From Nitrosospira sp. (lineage in GTDB: Bacteria; Pseudomonadota; Gammaproteobacteria; Burkholderiales; Nitrosomonadaceae): a stretch of DNA of 48,366 nt. The position numbers and the translations under genes are program-made. Positions 36,360-45,121 of this stretch are shown in pieces (the first letter of the stretch is position 1; each line of letters opens with the position of its first letter). Location of the stretch: positions 1-48,366 of the forward strand of contig JACDSH010000058.1 in assembly GCA_013450215.1 (NCBI GenBank), in the 5' to 3' direction. Below the pieces are notes generated by a model. It ran no database searches. It was given only the letters and a program-made list of their open reading frames with translations, and was not told the origin of the DNA.

Positions 36360-37382
36360 TTATTTATAGGCGATCGCTGCACTACATGGACCGACTAGAT
36401 GTACGACCTCATACCTCTTAAATCCAGCCTCTGTGCACCACTCCCAAAAATCAGCACCGGTAAAATCAAATGCGTCACCAAACTCGATGAGCATATGAAG
36501 GGACATCATGAGTCCAAAAGCGTTAGTACGTCGATCATCATCGATAATATTCTCTATCACGATAAATACACCATTCTCAGAAAGGGCCTCATAGGCTGAA
36601 CGTATAAGGTGCTTCTTTTTTTCTAGATTCCAGTCGTGAAGAATATTTCCCATCGTAATAATGTCTGCCCTCGGTAGGGGTTCCTTAAGAAAATCTCCCG
36701 ATACAATATTGATTCGGTCAGATAGTCCTGCCTTTGCAATCCATTTTCTTGCGATTGGCTCAACAATGGGCAAGTCGAAGCTCGTGCACTCCAAATGCTT
36801 ATGCTGCTCTGCCACAATGCTTGATAGTAATCCGGTGGCACCGCCTACGTCACAAAGTGTTTTGTAACCTGAAAAATCAAACTTTTGTGCAAATGCTTCG
36901 AAATTTCCAAAAGAGATTCCTCTCATTGCACCCATGAACTGCTCGAGTCTTGATATGTCTTCATAGAGGACTTCGAACATAGACTTCTGGCTGTGTTTGA
37001 TTTCGTTCTGGGGCTTTCCTGTTTTAAGTGCGATCCCCAGGTCATTCCAGAACCGGTATAAACGGTCGTTAGCCATTTCAAGGATGCCGCCGATATAAGA
37101 GGGTTTATTCTTATCAAGAAAATGAGCAGTCTCATCGGTATTAGAATAAAGCGCTGTAGGGCCATTCCCATCACGATTGAGAAAACCGAGTGCGACCAAG
37201 GTATCAAAAAAATCCCAGATCCCCCGAGGATGCAGATCGAGCATCTTACCAAGAGACTCTCCTGTCATAGACTGACTCCCGAGCTTGGTGAAGAGTTCTA
37301 ATTCGACCGCTGTGAGAAGGACCTTTGACTGCCAAAAGCCAAAACCGGTTTGGAAAATTCGTGATGAGTCTAGACTAGCCAT
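36360..37382 (-). CDS. SAM-dependent O-methyltransferase (family 2)
   Basis: A 340-residue methyltransferase with the two-domain plan of plant and bacterial O-methyltransferases. An N-terminal winged-helix dimerisation part (WQSKVLLTAVELELFTKLG...LDLHPRGIWDFFDTLVALGFLNRDG, to about residue 90) precedes the SAM domain. That domain has LCDVGGATGLLSSIVAEQH as motif I, DFLKEPLPRADIITMGNILHDWN with the likely catalytic His in LHDW, and VFIVIENIIDD. The family methylates hydroxyl groups of small molecules, from carotenoid precursors to polyketides. No biosynthetic cluster accompanies it. It is preceded by a long leader with a tRNA terminator. Confidence 0.88.
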   Translation of the reverse strand: MASLDSSRIFQTGFGFWQSKVLLTAVELELFTKLGSQSMTGESLGKMLDLHPRGIWDFFDTLVALGFLNRDGNGPTALYSNTDETAHFLDKNKPSYIGGILEMANDRLYRFWNDLGIALKTGKPQNEIKHSQKSMFEVLYEDISRLEQFMGAMRGISFGNFEAFAQKFDFSGYKTLCDVGGATGLLSSIVAEQHKHLECTSFDLPIVEPIARKWIAKAGLSDRINIVSGDFLKEPLPRADIITMGNILHDWNLEKKKHLIRSAYEALSENGVFIVIENIIDDDRRTNAFGLMMSLHMLIEFGDAFDFTGADFWEWCTEAGFKRYEVVHLVGPCSAAIAYK

Positions 37383-37562
37383 GATGCTCCCTTTGTTAAA
37401 ATAGCCGTAGATGTTAGTTGAAGTGCAATTGCCTTTTGGCTTTTCAGATTTACTCTGGAGTATGAGTCTGTACCAACTGAGGACCTGGGAAATATGATTG
37501 TTCTTGGTTCTATCGGCCCATGAATATGGGATGGATGGGACTCTGCGCGAACTAGCGCTAGC

Positions 37563-37597
37563 AAAAAAAAGAGGGGTTAAGCTTTCACCTAACCCCT
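37563..37597 (-). terminator. intrinsic terminator after the tRNA-Ser/tRNA-Arg unit
   Basis: Leftward, AGGGGTTA and TAACCCCT pair around a ten-base loop, followed by C and eight T. It lies nine bases past the CCA end of tRNA-Arg, which places it at the end of a tRNA transcript. Confidence 0.9.
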
Positions 37598-37605
37598 TTA
37601 TTTAA

Positions 37606-37682
37606 TGGTGCGCCCGGCAGGATTCGAACCCACGACCCCTTGGTTCGTAGCCAAGTACTCTATCCAACTGAGCTACGGGCGC
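37606..37682 (-). tRNA. tRNA-Arg (anticodon ACG)
   Basis: Cloverleaf on the reverse strand: acceptor GCGCCCG/CGGGCGC, D arm AGCTCAGTTGGATAGAG, anticodon arm CTTGG-CTACGAA-CCAAG with anticodon ACG (A34 probably edited to inosine), T arm GTGGGTTCGAATCC, and encoded CCA. It reads CGU, CGC and CGA. It follows tRNA-Ser by about 60 bases. Confidence 0.97.
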
Positions 37683-37739
37683 TAAAAATTTCCGATCAAA
37701 TTTCTCGCCGGATCAGTTACCGACAAAATCATATCAGAC

Positions 37740-37832
37740 TGGCGGAGAGAGAGGGATTCGAACCCTCGATAAGCCTTTTGAGCCTATACTCCCTTAGCAG
37801 GGGAGCGCCTTCGACCACTCGGCCATCTCTCC
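37740..37832 (-). tRNA. tRNA-Ser (anticodon GCT)
   Basis: A class II tRNA on the reverse strand: acceptor GGAGAGA/TCTCTCC, anticodon arm CTCCC-CTGCTAA-GGGAG with anticodon GCT, a long variable arm (TATAGGCTCAAAAGGCTTA), T arm GAGGGTTCGAATCCCTC, discriminator G, CCA encoded. It reads AGC and AGU. Confidence 0.97.
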
Positions 37833-37905
37833 GAAATTTACGGCGGGGCGGTCGGCTACACCCAAAGGGCTCACCATAAGCAACGTCATCGCTCGCTGCA
37901 ATACC

Positions 37906-37927
37906 CCTCTTCTCACCACAGAAGAGG
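37906..37927 (-). terminator. hairpin downstream of lysC
   Basis: CCTCTTCT and AGAAGAGG pair perfectly around six bases, about 60 bases after the lysC stop and before tRNA-Ser. There is no clear U tract, so termination is uncertain. It could also be a processing site between lysC and the tRNAs. Confidence 0.4.
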
Positions 37928-37987
37928 CGCTAGGATAGCGGTTAACACCTCTCCGGTCAAACCTCTCTGCCTCTCAATAATAGAATT

Positions 37988-39217
37988 TCAGGGGGCCTGG
38001 TGAAGGTCAAAGACTTTATGTAGTACCCGAACTGCGAGTTCCATGTATTTCTCGTCCACCACCACCGAGATCTTTATCTCGGATGTAGAGATCATCTGGA
38101 TATTGATCCCCTCTTCAGCCAAAGTTCGGAACATCTTACTCGCAATACCGACATGCGATCGCATCCCAACCCCGACTATTGATACCTTAGCAATCCTGTC
38201 ACCACCGATCACATCCTGGGCCCCGATATGTGGCTGAACCTGACTCTTAAGGATATCTATTGTTTTTAAAAAATCATTGCGTGGAACGGTGAATGAGAAG
38301 TCTGTTAGCCCGTCATGACCCACGTTCTGAATTATCATATCCACATCGATATTGGCATCGGCTACCGGGCCGAGTATCTGATAAGCAATACCCGGGCGGT
38401 CTGGCACGCCCAGAACGGTGATCTTGGCCTCGTCTCGGTTAAATGCTATGCTTGAAATGATGGCTTGTTCCATATCTTTATCTCCCTCAAAAGTGATCAG
38501 CGTGCCCTCGCCCCCCTCTTCAAAACTGGACAGCACCCTTAGCCGGACCTTGTACTTGCCGGCGAACTCGACTGATCTGATTTGCAACACCTTGGACCCG
38601 AGGCTTGCCATCTCTAGCATTTCCTCGAAGGTGATTGTCTTTAATCTCCGAGCCTCGGGCACGATGCGTGGGTCGGTGGTATAAACACCATCCACATCGG
38701 TATAGATCTGACACTCATCAGCCGATAAAGCCGCAGCCAAGGCCACGGCAGTTGTATCCGATCCACCACGTCCCAATGTCGTAATGCTTCCGGATTCATC
38801 CACTCCCTGAAACCCAGCAACCACGACGATGTAACCATCATCCAGATCGGCTCGAATCCGGTCCTCATCAATCTTCAGTATTCGGGCCTTGTTATGGGCG
38901 CTATCGGTCAGTATCCGGACCTGTGAACCGGTATAACTTCTAGCCTTAATACCCAGTTCCATGAGAGACATAGACAGAAGTGCCACCGAGATCTGTTCGC
39001 CAGTCGAGACCATGACATCCAGTTCGCGTGGATCTGGATTAGCCTGTATCTCCTTGGCCAGAGAAATCAATCGGTTGGTCTCCCCACTCATGGCGGATAC
39101 CACTACGACTAACCGGTGATCCTTAGACTGGAATTTCGCGATACGGCGAGCGACATTCTTAATGCGTTCAGGACTTCCTACCGAGGTACCGCCATACTTT
39201 TGAATGATTAGTGCCAC
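37988..39217 (-). CDS. lysC: aspartate kinase
   Basis: It phosphorylates aspartate, opening the route to lysine, threonine, methionine and diaminopimelate. The 409-residue protein starts with the kinase signature [23 protein letters not shown]. It has [43 protein letters not shown] and a C-terminal pair of ACT domains ([33 protein letters not shown] and [44 protein letters not shown]), so feedback inhibition by lysine and/or threonine is expected. The length is typical of the class with both subunits encoded by one gene. tRNA-Ser lies downstream in the same direction. Confidence 0.97.
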   Translation of the reverse strand: MALIIQKYGGTSVGSPERIKNVARRIAKFQSKDHRLVVVVSAMSGETNRLISLAKEIQANPDPRELDVMVSTGEQISVALLSMSLMELGIKARSYTGSQVRILTDSAHNKARILKIDEDRIRADLDDGYIVVVAGFQGVDESGSITTLGRGGSDTTAVALAAALSADECQIYTDVDGVYTTDPRIVPEARRLKTITFEEMLEMASLGSKVLQIRSVEFAGKYKVRLRVLSSFEEGGEGTLITFEGDKDMEQAIISSIAFNRDEAKITVLGVPDRPGIAYQILGPVADANIDVDMIIQNVGHDGLTDFSFTVPRNDFLKTIDILKSQVQPHIGAQDVIGGDRIAKVSIVGVGMRSHVGIASKMFRTLAEEGINIQMISTSEIKISVVVDEKYMELAVRVLHKVFDLHQAP

Positions 39218-39559
39218 GTTTATTAGTATTACCCATCAAGGATGATTAGAAGGTACAAATCTTACTGATTCACACATACATCACTCACTCTCTACAACAT
39301 GCGAGATTATAATTAATTTCCAACAGTTAGAATAAAATCCCCTACTTACTTGCATTGAGTAAAAAATAAACTACACTTAAATTAATGTGGGCACGAGGAA
39401 CTTTAATCTTGAAATTTCAATCGAATGAGGGTCTTATTAAGGATTAAATCTCAATCTCTTTCATGACTTTTTTAATGCCTTCATATTTCTGTGACAATCG
39501 GCAGGTATATATTAGCGTTCATCATATTCCCAGTGGTCTAACACCAGAGGATAAACATT
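39218..39559. other. divergent intergenic region, AT-rich
   Basis: This is the gap between lysC and the HTH gene. Leftward, TATAAT near 39311 is a possible lysC -10 element without a good -35. Just before the HTH gene lies the ribosome site AGAGGATAAACATT. No RNA gene, repeat or small frame stands out. Confidence 0.5.
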
Positions 39560-39844
39560 ATGACGATCTTTAAAGAAATATCTAGTCCACGTGTGATCCG
39601 GCAGAAGCTAGGTCTTAATCAAAATGATTTCTGGAGCAAGGTCGGGGTTACCCAGAGCGGCGGATCCCGATATGAAAGCGGGCGTCGCATGCCACGACCG
39701 GTGAGAGAGCTTGTCAGACTGGTACACATTGAGCAGATCGATTTGACTAAAGTCAGAAAGGAATATCTGATAGTAGCCGAACTGCTAAAAGCTCAGAACC
39801 CAGACCTGTACACAAAATTAAAAAAATCCGCTAAGTTGAGGTAG
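39560..39844 (+). CDS. small helix-turn-helix (XRE-like) protein
   Basis: The 94-residue protein has an N-terminal helix-turn-helix, VIRQKLGLNQNDFWSKVGVTQSGGSRYESGRRMPRPV, where the second helix carries a basic, Gly/Ser-rich recognition segment. The C-terminal half (IEQIDLTKVRKEYLIVAELLKAQNPDLYTKLKKSAK) is helical and charged. It probably binds DNA as a dimer. AGAGGA lies about eight bases before the ATG. It stands alone between lysC and the radical SAM gene with no partner gene, so it is not an obvious toxin-antitoxin unit. The target is unknown. Confidence 0.82.
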   Translation: MTIFKEISSPRVIRQKLGLNQNDFWSKVGVTQSGGSRYESGRRMPRPVRELVRLVHIEQIDLTKVRKEYLIVAELLKAQNPDLYTKLKKSAKLR

Positions 39845-39921
39845 CTTGGCACAACACCCATCGCTTCCACGACGCATACTATTGCACCTCCACTACAAGC
39901 GAATCACATAATCTGTGATGG

Positions 39922-40809
39922 CTACGGGCTGAGCTTTACCTCGAGCCCCATTGCCTGAATCTCAGCACCGAACGATTCCATCCATCCCTGACTCACCTGT
40001 GTGAGGCGTAGCGATTCAGGTTGCATCGATGGTCTGGCAAGTCCGTAGACCATCACCCCCTTCAGTGGCACAGCATCTCTCAGTAATTCCGCAACAAATT
40101 TCAAGTAAGCAGCTATTTCAGACTTGCTTGGCGGCATGTCATCGAGCTGGAACATACAGGTCTGTAGCCAGGTTGGACACAAAGACGAGGCCAACTGCAA
40201 GTTAGTGCGCGTTCGGTTCAGACTCATACGAGTATTATTAATGAGTGCTCTCCCCGACCGTGTGACACTATCCAACTTGAACCAGACCTCACCATTAATC
40301 TCAGACATCCGTCTCAGTCCGGCCTGAACATAATCCCGGTCGATCAGGCTGCCATTGGTGATCAGTACTAATTTAATTTCTTTTGGTAACTCAAGACTGC
40401 CCCTTATCCTCCCAATCAGTTCAATAACCTGTTCAAACGCTTTAGCACTGGTGGGTTCACCATTACCCGACAGAGCGATATCAGTGATGCGCCTTAACTC
40501 AGATGGGACCTGAATCTGCATGAAGTCGCCATACAAAATCTCCTGCAGGAAGGTTCGTAACTCTACATCAAGCCTAGCCAGATCAATAACCGGCGCAGCG
40601 CCGCGCTTGAGTTCCGGCACCTGGCAATAAATACAACGCCAGTTACACGCATTATTAGGGTTGAGATTGACACCCACCGACACACCGCCCGATCGTCGAG
40701 ACACGACCGGATAGATGTACTTCATGCCGACGCTATCTCGGCTGTGGTCGCTGATATTCAATAGTTTCGATATGCGTTGCAATGTTACAATCCCGTAAAT
40801 GTTAATCAC
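39922..40809 (-). CDS. radical SAM protein of unknown substrate
   Basis: It binds a 4Fe-4S cluster through CNWRCIYC (CX3CX2C) and should cleave S-adenosylmethionine to start radical chemistry. The segments VVSRRSGGVSVGVNLNPNNACNWRCIYCQVPELKRG and ALSGNGEPTSAKAFEQVIELI (the GGE-like SAM motif as GNGEP) are characteristic. The frame opens with GTG at 40809, overlapping the start of the divergent queD by 11 bases. A later start such as TTG at 40782 would remove this overlap, and neither has a strong ribosome site. Placement next to queD hints at a modified-base or pterin role, but it is not a typical queE, so the substrate is open. Confidence 0.82.
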   Translation of the reverse strand: MINIYGIVTLQRISKLLNISDHSRDSVGMKYIYPVVSRRSGGVSVGVNLNPNNACNWRCIYCQVPELKRGAAPVIDLARLDVELRTFLQEILYGDFMQIQVPSELRRITDIALSGNGEPTSAKAFEQVIELIGRIRGSLELPKEIKLVLITNGSLIDRDYVQAGLRRMSEINGEVWFKLDSVTRSGRALINNTRMSLNRTRTNLQLASSLCPTWLQTCMFQLDDMPPSKSEIAAYLKFVAELLRDAVPLKGVMVYGLARPSMQPESLRLTQVSQGWMESFGAEIQAMGLEVKLSP

Positions 40810-41251
40810 ACGCAGGCTGGAATTCGACGCCGGCCACCGAATACCCTCCCATAATAGTCAGTGCCGACACATGCATGGCCATCGCTACGCCATTGAGATC
40901 ACTCTGTCCGGCGATATTATCGCTGACGAAGGCGTTGCCGAGCAAGGCATGGTGATGGATTATGCAGAAGTAAAACGTATCGCCAAATTAGTGCTGGTCG
41001 ATGAGTGGGACCATGCCTTCCTGGCATACTCAGGAGATCTCCCTGTATTACAGTTCCTACAGTCCCTCGAAGGACACAAGACCGTAGTTCTGGATGTGCC
41101 TCCTACCGCTGAGAATCTCGCCCTCACCGCGTTTCAGTTACTCGATACCGCCTATCAAGACCATTATGGTAACCACCTACGACTAGAACAGGTTCGGCTA
41201 TTTGAAACACCAAACTGCTGGGCTGATGCAGTACGAAAGGACAAGATTTAA
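40799..41251 (+). CDS. queD: 6-carboxytetrahydropterin synthase family protein
   Basis: A 150-residue T-fold enzyme that makes 6-carboxytetrahydropterin on the way to queuosine. Landmarks are LEFDAGHRIPSHNSQCRHMHGHRYAIEITLSGD, containing the zinc histidines and the active Cys in SQCRHMHGH, and VLVDEWDHAFLAY plus PPTAENLALTAF (Glu-containing substrate end). The ATG at 40799 lies inside the divergent radical SAM reading frame. Other queuosine genes are not in the window, and a biopterin-type reaction cannot be excluded. Confidence 0.9.
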   Translation: MLITRRLEFDAGHRIPSHNSQCRHMHGHRYAIEITLSGDIIADEGVAEQGMVMDYAEVKRIAKLVLVDEWDHAFLAYSGDLPVLQFLQSLEGHKTVVLDVPPTAENLALTAFQLLDTAYQDHYGNHLRLEQVRLFETPNCWADAVRKDKI

Positions 41252-41329
41252 CCCCCTACTCAACTGCCTGCACTGACTTCATTCTTGCTATCCCGATTAG
41301 CGCAAACATTATAAAGAGAAGAATAACCG

Positions 41330-41794
41330 ATGCTGAACCAACCCTTCCCAGACTTCAAATTGCCCTCCACCAACGGACAGACATTCCGTTTATCCGAAGC
41401 AACCTCCGGCAAGTCTTTGGTAATTTATTTTTACCCTAAGGACAACACACCCGGGTGTACTACCGAGGGTCAAGACTTTAGAGATGCATATCCTGATTTC
41501 ATCAAGACTGGGTGCGAGGTTGTCGGAGTGTCACGAGACAACATCAAGTCTCACGAGGGTTTCAAGTCAAAGATGGACTTTCCATTTCATCTGATCAGTG
41601 ACGCTACTGAGACCGCCTGCAAACTATTCGGTGTCATAAAAATGAAGAATATGTATGGAAAGCAGGTACGCGGCATTGAACGTAGTACCTTTGTATTTGA
41701 TCGGAATGGACTGCTACAAAGGGAATGGCGTGGGGTCAAGATTCCAGGACATGTGCAGGAGGTATTAGAATTTGTAAAAGGATTGCCCGCATAA
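41330..41794 (+). CDS. bcp: thioredoxin-dependent peroxiredoxin Bcp/PrxQ
   Basis: It reduces hydrogen peroxide and organic peroxides using thioredoxin. The 154 residues show the PrxQ pattern: KDNTPGCTTEGQDFRDAYPDF with the peroxidatic Cys (PGCT), SRDNIKSHEGFKSKMDFPFHLISDATETACKLFGV, and GIERSTFVFDRNG. The second Cys five residues on, which resolves the sulfenic acid in some PrxQ proteins, is absent, so this is of the one-Cys or alternative-resolving subtype. AGAGAAG precedes the ATG. It stands alone, converging on dnaB with about 165 bases of unremarkable sequence between. Confidence 0.95.
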   Translation: MLNQPFPDFKLPSTNGQTFRLSEATSGKSLVIYFYPKDNTPGCTTEGQDFRDAYPDFIKTGCEVVGVSRDNIKSHEGFKSKMDFPFHLISDATETACKLFGVIKMKNMYGKQVRGIERSTFVFDRNGLLQREWRGVKIPGHVQEVLEFVKGLPA

Positions 41795-41959
41795 TCCCCA
41801 GAGAGCCCACTTCCTCTCACACTCTGTTCTCTCGTTTATCTACCCAGTACCCCGCAAACAGATCCGCATCCTGACCAAAGACGGTCTAGGTAATCTATGC
41901 GGTGAGTTGATTTAATGGCTCGAACCGGGCCGACAGTACCATTGTAAACACGCACTTAC

Positions 41960-43366
41960 TCAATACTCAGATTTATATTGACTGGACCTTGCACAACTCT
42001 CGAACCGAGTGTATTCGCCTAGGAAGGTGAGATTGACCTTACCGATCGGCCCATTACGCTGCTTACCAATAATAATCTCCGCAATCCCCTTATCCTGCGT
42101 TTCAAGATTGTAGACCTCGTCACGGTAGATGAAGAGGATTAGGTCAGCATCCTGTTCAATTGCACCGGACTCTCGTAGATCCGACATCACCGGCCGCTTG
42201 TGCGGGTTAGGACGCTGCTCTAGGCTACGGTTTAACTGAGATAGCGCGACCACCGGGACCTGCAACTCCTTTGCTAAGGCCTTTAGGGAGCGGGAGATTT
42301 CCGAAATTTCAGTAGCTCGGTTCTCGCCCTGACTGCTTGATGACATCAGTTGCAAGTAATCCACCACAATCAGTCCGAGCCCACCATGGTGACGGTGAAG
42401 CCTCCTCGCACGTGCCCTGAGCTCAAGAGAGTTCAGGGCCGCACTCTCATCGATAAATATAGGGGCCTCGTTCAACTTACCCAGTGCATGTGTGAGCTTT
42501 GACCAGTCCTCATCCTGCAAGCGGCCGGTTCGAACCTTATGCTGATCGAGCCTTCCAATTGACCCCAACAGCCGCATCGCTAACTGCGTTCCACCCATTT
42601 CCATGCTGAATATCGCCACCGGTTTCAGAAGTTCCAGCGCAACATGCTCAGCAATGTTAAGCGCAAATGCAGTCTTCCCCATGGATGGCCGTCCTGCGAC
42701 GATGACCAAGTCCCCCGGTTGAAAGCCTGAGGTCTTCTGGTCGAGATCGTGGAACCCACTCGCAATACCGGTCACATCGTTTGGATTGTCCTGGTTATAG
42801 AGCAACTCGATCCGCTCAACCACCTGCTTCAGGAGGGGTTGAATGTCTGTAAATCCTTGCTTTCCGCGAGCACCCGCCTCGGCAATCTCGAAGACCTTGG
42901 CCTCGGCCTCATCCAGCAAGGTCCCCGCAGACCGACCTGCAGGGCTATAGGCTGAATCCGAGATCTCAGACCCGATCCGCGCGAGTTTACGCATAACCGA
43001 TCTCTCCCGAACAATCTCCGCATACCGTCGAATATTCGCAGCTGATGGGGTGTTCTGGGCCATTGCACCGACATAGGCTAGTCCGCCCACACCCTGCAGA
43101 TCAGCAGTCAATTCTAATGACTCGGCAACGGTCACCACATCTGCCGGCTTATTATGCTCAATCAGCTTACATATATGGCGGTAGATGAGGCGGTGATCCT
43201 GACGGTAAAAGTCATCCTCAATGACCACATCTGCAACCTTGTCCCATGCATGATTATCCAGCATCAGTCCGCCCAACACCGATTGCTCGGCCTCTACCGA
43301 GTGAGGTGGCGTCTTATAGGACTCGATCGATTGATCATTACTGATGTTGGAGAGGATCTGTGCCAT
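41960..43366 (-). CDS. dnaB: replicative DNA helicase
   Basis: The hexameric helicase that unwinds DNA at the replication fork. The 468 residues begin with the N-terminal collar domain (KTPPHSVEAEQSVLGGLMLDN). The RecA-like motor has Walker A in IVAGRPSMGKTAFALNIAEHVAL, Walker B and the DnaB motifs in GLIVVDYLQLMSS and ALSQLNRSLEQRP. It also has SDLRESGAIEQDADLILFIYRDEVY near the C-terminus. No intein interrupts it. It lies downstream of rplI, separated by an intrinsic terminator, so it probably has its own promoter. Confidence 0.98.
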   Translation of the reverse strand: MAQILSNISNDQSIESYKTPPHSVEAEQSVLGGLMLDNHAWDKVADVVIEDDFYRQDHRLIYRHICKLIEHNKPADVVTVAESLELTADLQGVGGLAYVGAMAQNTPSAANIRRYAEIVRERSVMRKLARIGSEISDSAYSPAGRSAGTLLDEAEAKVFEIAEAGARGKQGFTDIQPLLKQVVERIELLYNQDNPNDVTGIASGFHDLDQKTSGFQPGDLVIVAGRPSMGKTAFALNIAEHVALELLKPVAIFSMEMGGTQLAMRLLGSIGRLDQHKVRTGRLQDEDWSKLTHALGKLNEAPIFIDESAALNSLELRARARRLHRHHGGLGLIVVDYLQLMSSSSQGENRATEISEISRSLKALAKELQVPVVALSQLNRSLEQRPNPHKRPVMSDLRESGAIEQDADLILFIYRDEVYNLETQDKGIAEIIIGKQRNGPIGKVNLTFLGEYTRFESCARSSQYKSEY

Positions 43367-43432
43367 AGAATATGCTTAGAAAGACAGGTCGCGGGGTAAG
43401 ATGATTCTACCATCAGCAGTATCGTAAAAAAT

Positions 43433-43460
43433 TAAAAAAGGGGCTGTCTCCAGCCCCTTC
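43433..43460 (-). terminator. intrinsic terminator of the ribosomal protein operon
   Basis: Leftward, a GC-rich stem based on GGGGCTG/CAGCCCC with a four-base loop is followed by a run of T interrupted by AA. It lies about 30 bases after the rplI stop and before dnaB. Confidence 0.9.
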
Positions 43461-43484
43461 TCATTGACCCACTGAAAAACTTTC

Positions 43485-43940
43485 TTAGGAGGTAGTCTCG
43501 CCGAGTACCGATATAGTGATATGTGCCAGTACGTCACTATGCAAAGCGACAACAAGTGGGTAGTCCCCCACCTGCTTTAGTGGTCCCTGAGGCATACGTA
43601 TCATTGACTTATCAACCTCAAGACCTTGCAACTTGAGGGCATCTACAATGTCTACGTTAGTCACAGAACCGAATAGCTTGCCATCGATCCCAGACTTCTG
43701 GCTGATCTGTACCATCAGACCATTGAGTTTAGCTGCATGAGCTTGGGCGGCGGCTAGAATCTCCGCCTGGACCTTCTCGAGCTCTGCACGCTTTGCTTGG
43801 AACTCAGCCACGGCAGCCTCAGTCACCCGCTTTGCTTTTCCCTGAGGAATCAGGAAATTGCGTGCATAACCATTCTTCACCTTGACCACATCGCCCATCA
43901 GTCCAAGATTAACGACCTTTTCCATCAATATGATTTGCAT
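43485..43940 (-). CDS. rplI: 50S ribosomal protein L9
   Basis: The 151-residue ribosomal protein L9 has the N-terminal domain [40 protein letters not shown] with the L9 signature. A long central helix follows ([26 protein letters not shown]), then the C-terminal domain with [23 protein letters not shown]. It binds 23S rRNA near the L1 stalk. It is the last gene of rpsF-priB-rpsR-rplI, 11 bases after rpsR, and is followed by a terminator. Confidence 0.98.
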   Translation of the reverse strand: MQIILMEKVVNLGLMGDVVKVKNGYARNFLIPQGKAKRVTEAAVAEFQAKRAELEKVQAEILAAAQAHAAKLNGLMVQISQKSGIDGKLFGSVTNVDIVDALKLQGLEVDKSMIRMPQGPLKQVGDYPLVVALHSDVLAHITISVLGETTS

Positions 43941-43951
43941 GCCATCACTCC

Positions 43952-44233
43952 TCAGTGCAGGTCAGTATAGGGAAGCAGAGCGAGGAAACGAGCCCGCTCG
44001 ATAGCTACACCCAACTGACGCTGGTAGTGGGAACGGGTGCCGGTAATACGTGCCGGGATGATCCTTGCATTCTCATTAATGAATTCCTTCAGTATCTCGA
44101 CATCCTTGTAGTCCACAGTCTTGATACCCTCTGCTGTGAAACGACAGAACTTCTTGCGCTTAAATAGGGGTTTTACCTTCTTGTCCTTATCCTTGTCTTT
44201 ACTATCTTTACGTCTTGAGATGAATCGTGCCAT
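43952..44233 (-). CDS. rpsR: 30S ribosomal protein S18
   Basis: The 93-residue S18 shows the conserved [63 protein letters not shown]. It contacts 16S rRNA and S6, whose gene starts the operon. The N-terminus has a longer Lys/Asp-rich extension ([22 protein letters not shown]) than E. coli S18. Confidence 0.98.
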   Translation of the reverse strand: MARFISRRKDSKDKDKDKKVKPLFKRKKFCRFTAEGIKTVDYKDVEILKEFINENARIIPARITGTRSHYQRQLGVAIERARFLALLPYTDLH

Positions 44234-44253
44234 GATTTTTTCCTATTTACCGA

Positions 44254-44550
44254 TTAAATGATATCTAATTTATTCACATGCAGTACAAGGTACATACTCA
44301 TGCGACTTTTTTTCGCTAAAAACCCAGCCAGCCTGACCGAAGTACCGATCTTCATACCTGAAACAGTTATCGCCATCTGCGACATTGCCATCGCGGAGAC
44401 TTCACATTCCACCTGACGGGGCAGATCTGACTCGACCTGGCGGGAGGTGTGGCTGATTATGAAATCGGTCACTGCTAACCCTGCTGGTGTGTATCTTAAT
44501 TTTCCGATTTCAGTGATTCTGCCGCAAATGACCGTCTGGTTGCAATCCAA
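44254..44550 (-). CDS. priB: primosomal replication protein N
   Basis: PriB is a single-strand-binding OB-fold protein that helps PriA restart replication. The 98-residue sequence shows NQTVICGRITEIGKLRYTPAGLAVTDFIISHTSRQVE and GTSVRLAGFLAKKSRMSMYLVLHVNKLDII, matching PriB/SSB architecture. Its position between rpsF and rpsR is the classical one. The start is TTG at 44550, without a strong ribosome site, 14 bases after the rpsF stop, so expression may depend on rpsF translation. PriB in this locus is typical of beta- and gammaproteobacteria. Confidence 0.95.
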   Translation of the reverse strand: MDCNQTVICGRITEIGKLRYTPAGLAVTDFIISHTSRQVESDLPRQVECEVSAMAMSQMAITVSGMKIGTSVRLAGFLAKKSRMSMYLVLHVNKLDII

Positions 44551-44564
44551 TGAACTGTTCCGAA

Positions 44565-44945
44565 TTAGGACCCAGCGATTCTCGTTTCTCTTGCATCCTC
44601 TTCTGCCTGAGAGAGTGCAACAGGCCGGTCTGAACGCATCATTGGCGAGAGCTCCGTCACCGGCCCATCCATCCTGATGGTCAGATGGCGCAAAATTGCG
44701 TCATTAAATTTGAAGGCATGATCCAGTTCGTCCAGCGTCTCCTGATCGCACTCGATATTCATCAATACGTAGTGAGCCTTGTGAACCTTCTGGATCAGAT
44801 AAGTAAGCTGGCGACGTCCCCAGTCTTCTAGTCTGTGGACCTGACCATTCTTAGTGGTCACCATGCTGCGGTAGCGTTCAATCATCGCGGGAACTTGCTC
44901 GCTCTGATCAGGGTGAACCATGAAAACGATTTCGTAGTGTCGCAT
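44565..44945 (-). CDS. rpsF: 30S ribosomal protein S6
   Basis: The 126-residue S6 shows [56 protein letters not shown] and [19 protein letters not shown]. It pairs with S18 on the 30S platform. It is the first gene of the operon, with a consensus-like promoter about 105 bases upstream. The C-terminal extension is acidic. In many bacteria the S6:S18 complex represses this operon through its leader; no matching structure was identified here. Confidence 0.98.
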   Translation of the reverse strand: MRHYEIVFMVHPDQSEQVPAMIERYRSMVTTKNGQVHRLEDWGRRQLTYLIQKVHKAHYVLMNIECDQETLDELDHAFKFNDAILRHLTIRMDGPVTELSPMMRSDRPVALSQAEEDARETRIAGS

Positions 44946-45052
44946 GAGTTTTCCTTAAGGGTAAAGCCTCCCGTGATGCGGACACGGTGAGGCAAGGTTG
45001 TTCGGTATTGATCATGCCAAAAGGCACAATACGTCCGAGTTAGGACGGCGCT

Positions 45053-45081
45053 ATTCTACTGAATTAACGAAAAAATATCAA
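45053..45081 (-). promoter_or_regulatory. sigma-70 promoter of rpsF operon
   Basis: Leftward TTGATA (45076-45081) and TAGAAT (45053-45058) are separated by 17 bases, followed by a GC-rich start region (AGCGCCG). Transcription should start near 45045, leaving a leader of about 100 bases before rpsF. Confidence 0.78.
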
Positions 45082-45121
45082 ATCTAGTTCGGTTCAAATA
45101 TATCCCCATTCAAGAGGTCTG

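Noticed and set aside
37640-37879. 79-codon frame across tRNA-Arg and tRNA-Ser
   Set aside because: It lies over two clear tRNA genes and resembles a translated tRNA artefact (REGFEPSISLLSL).
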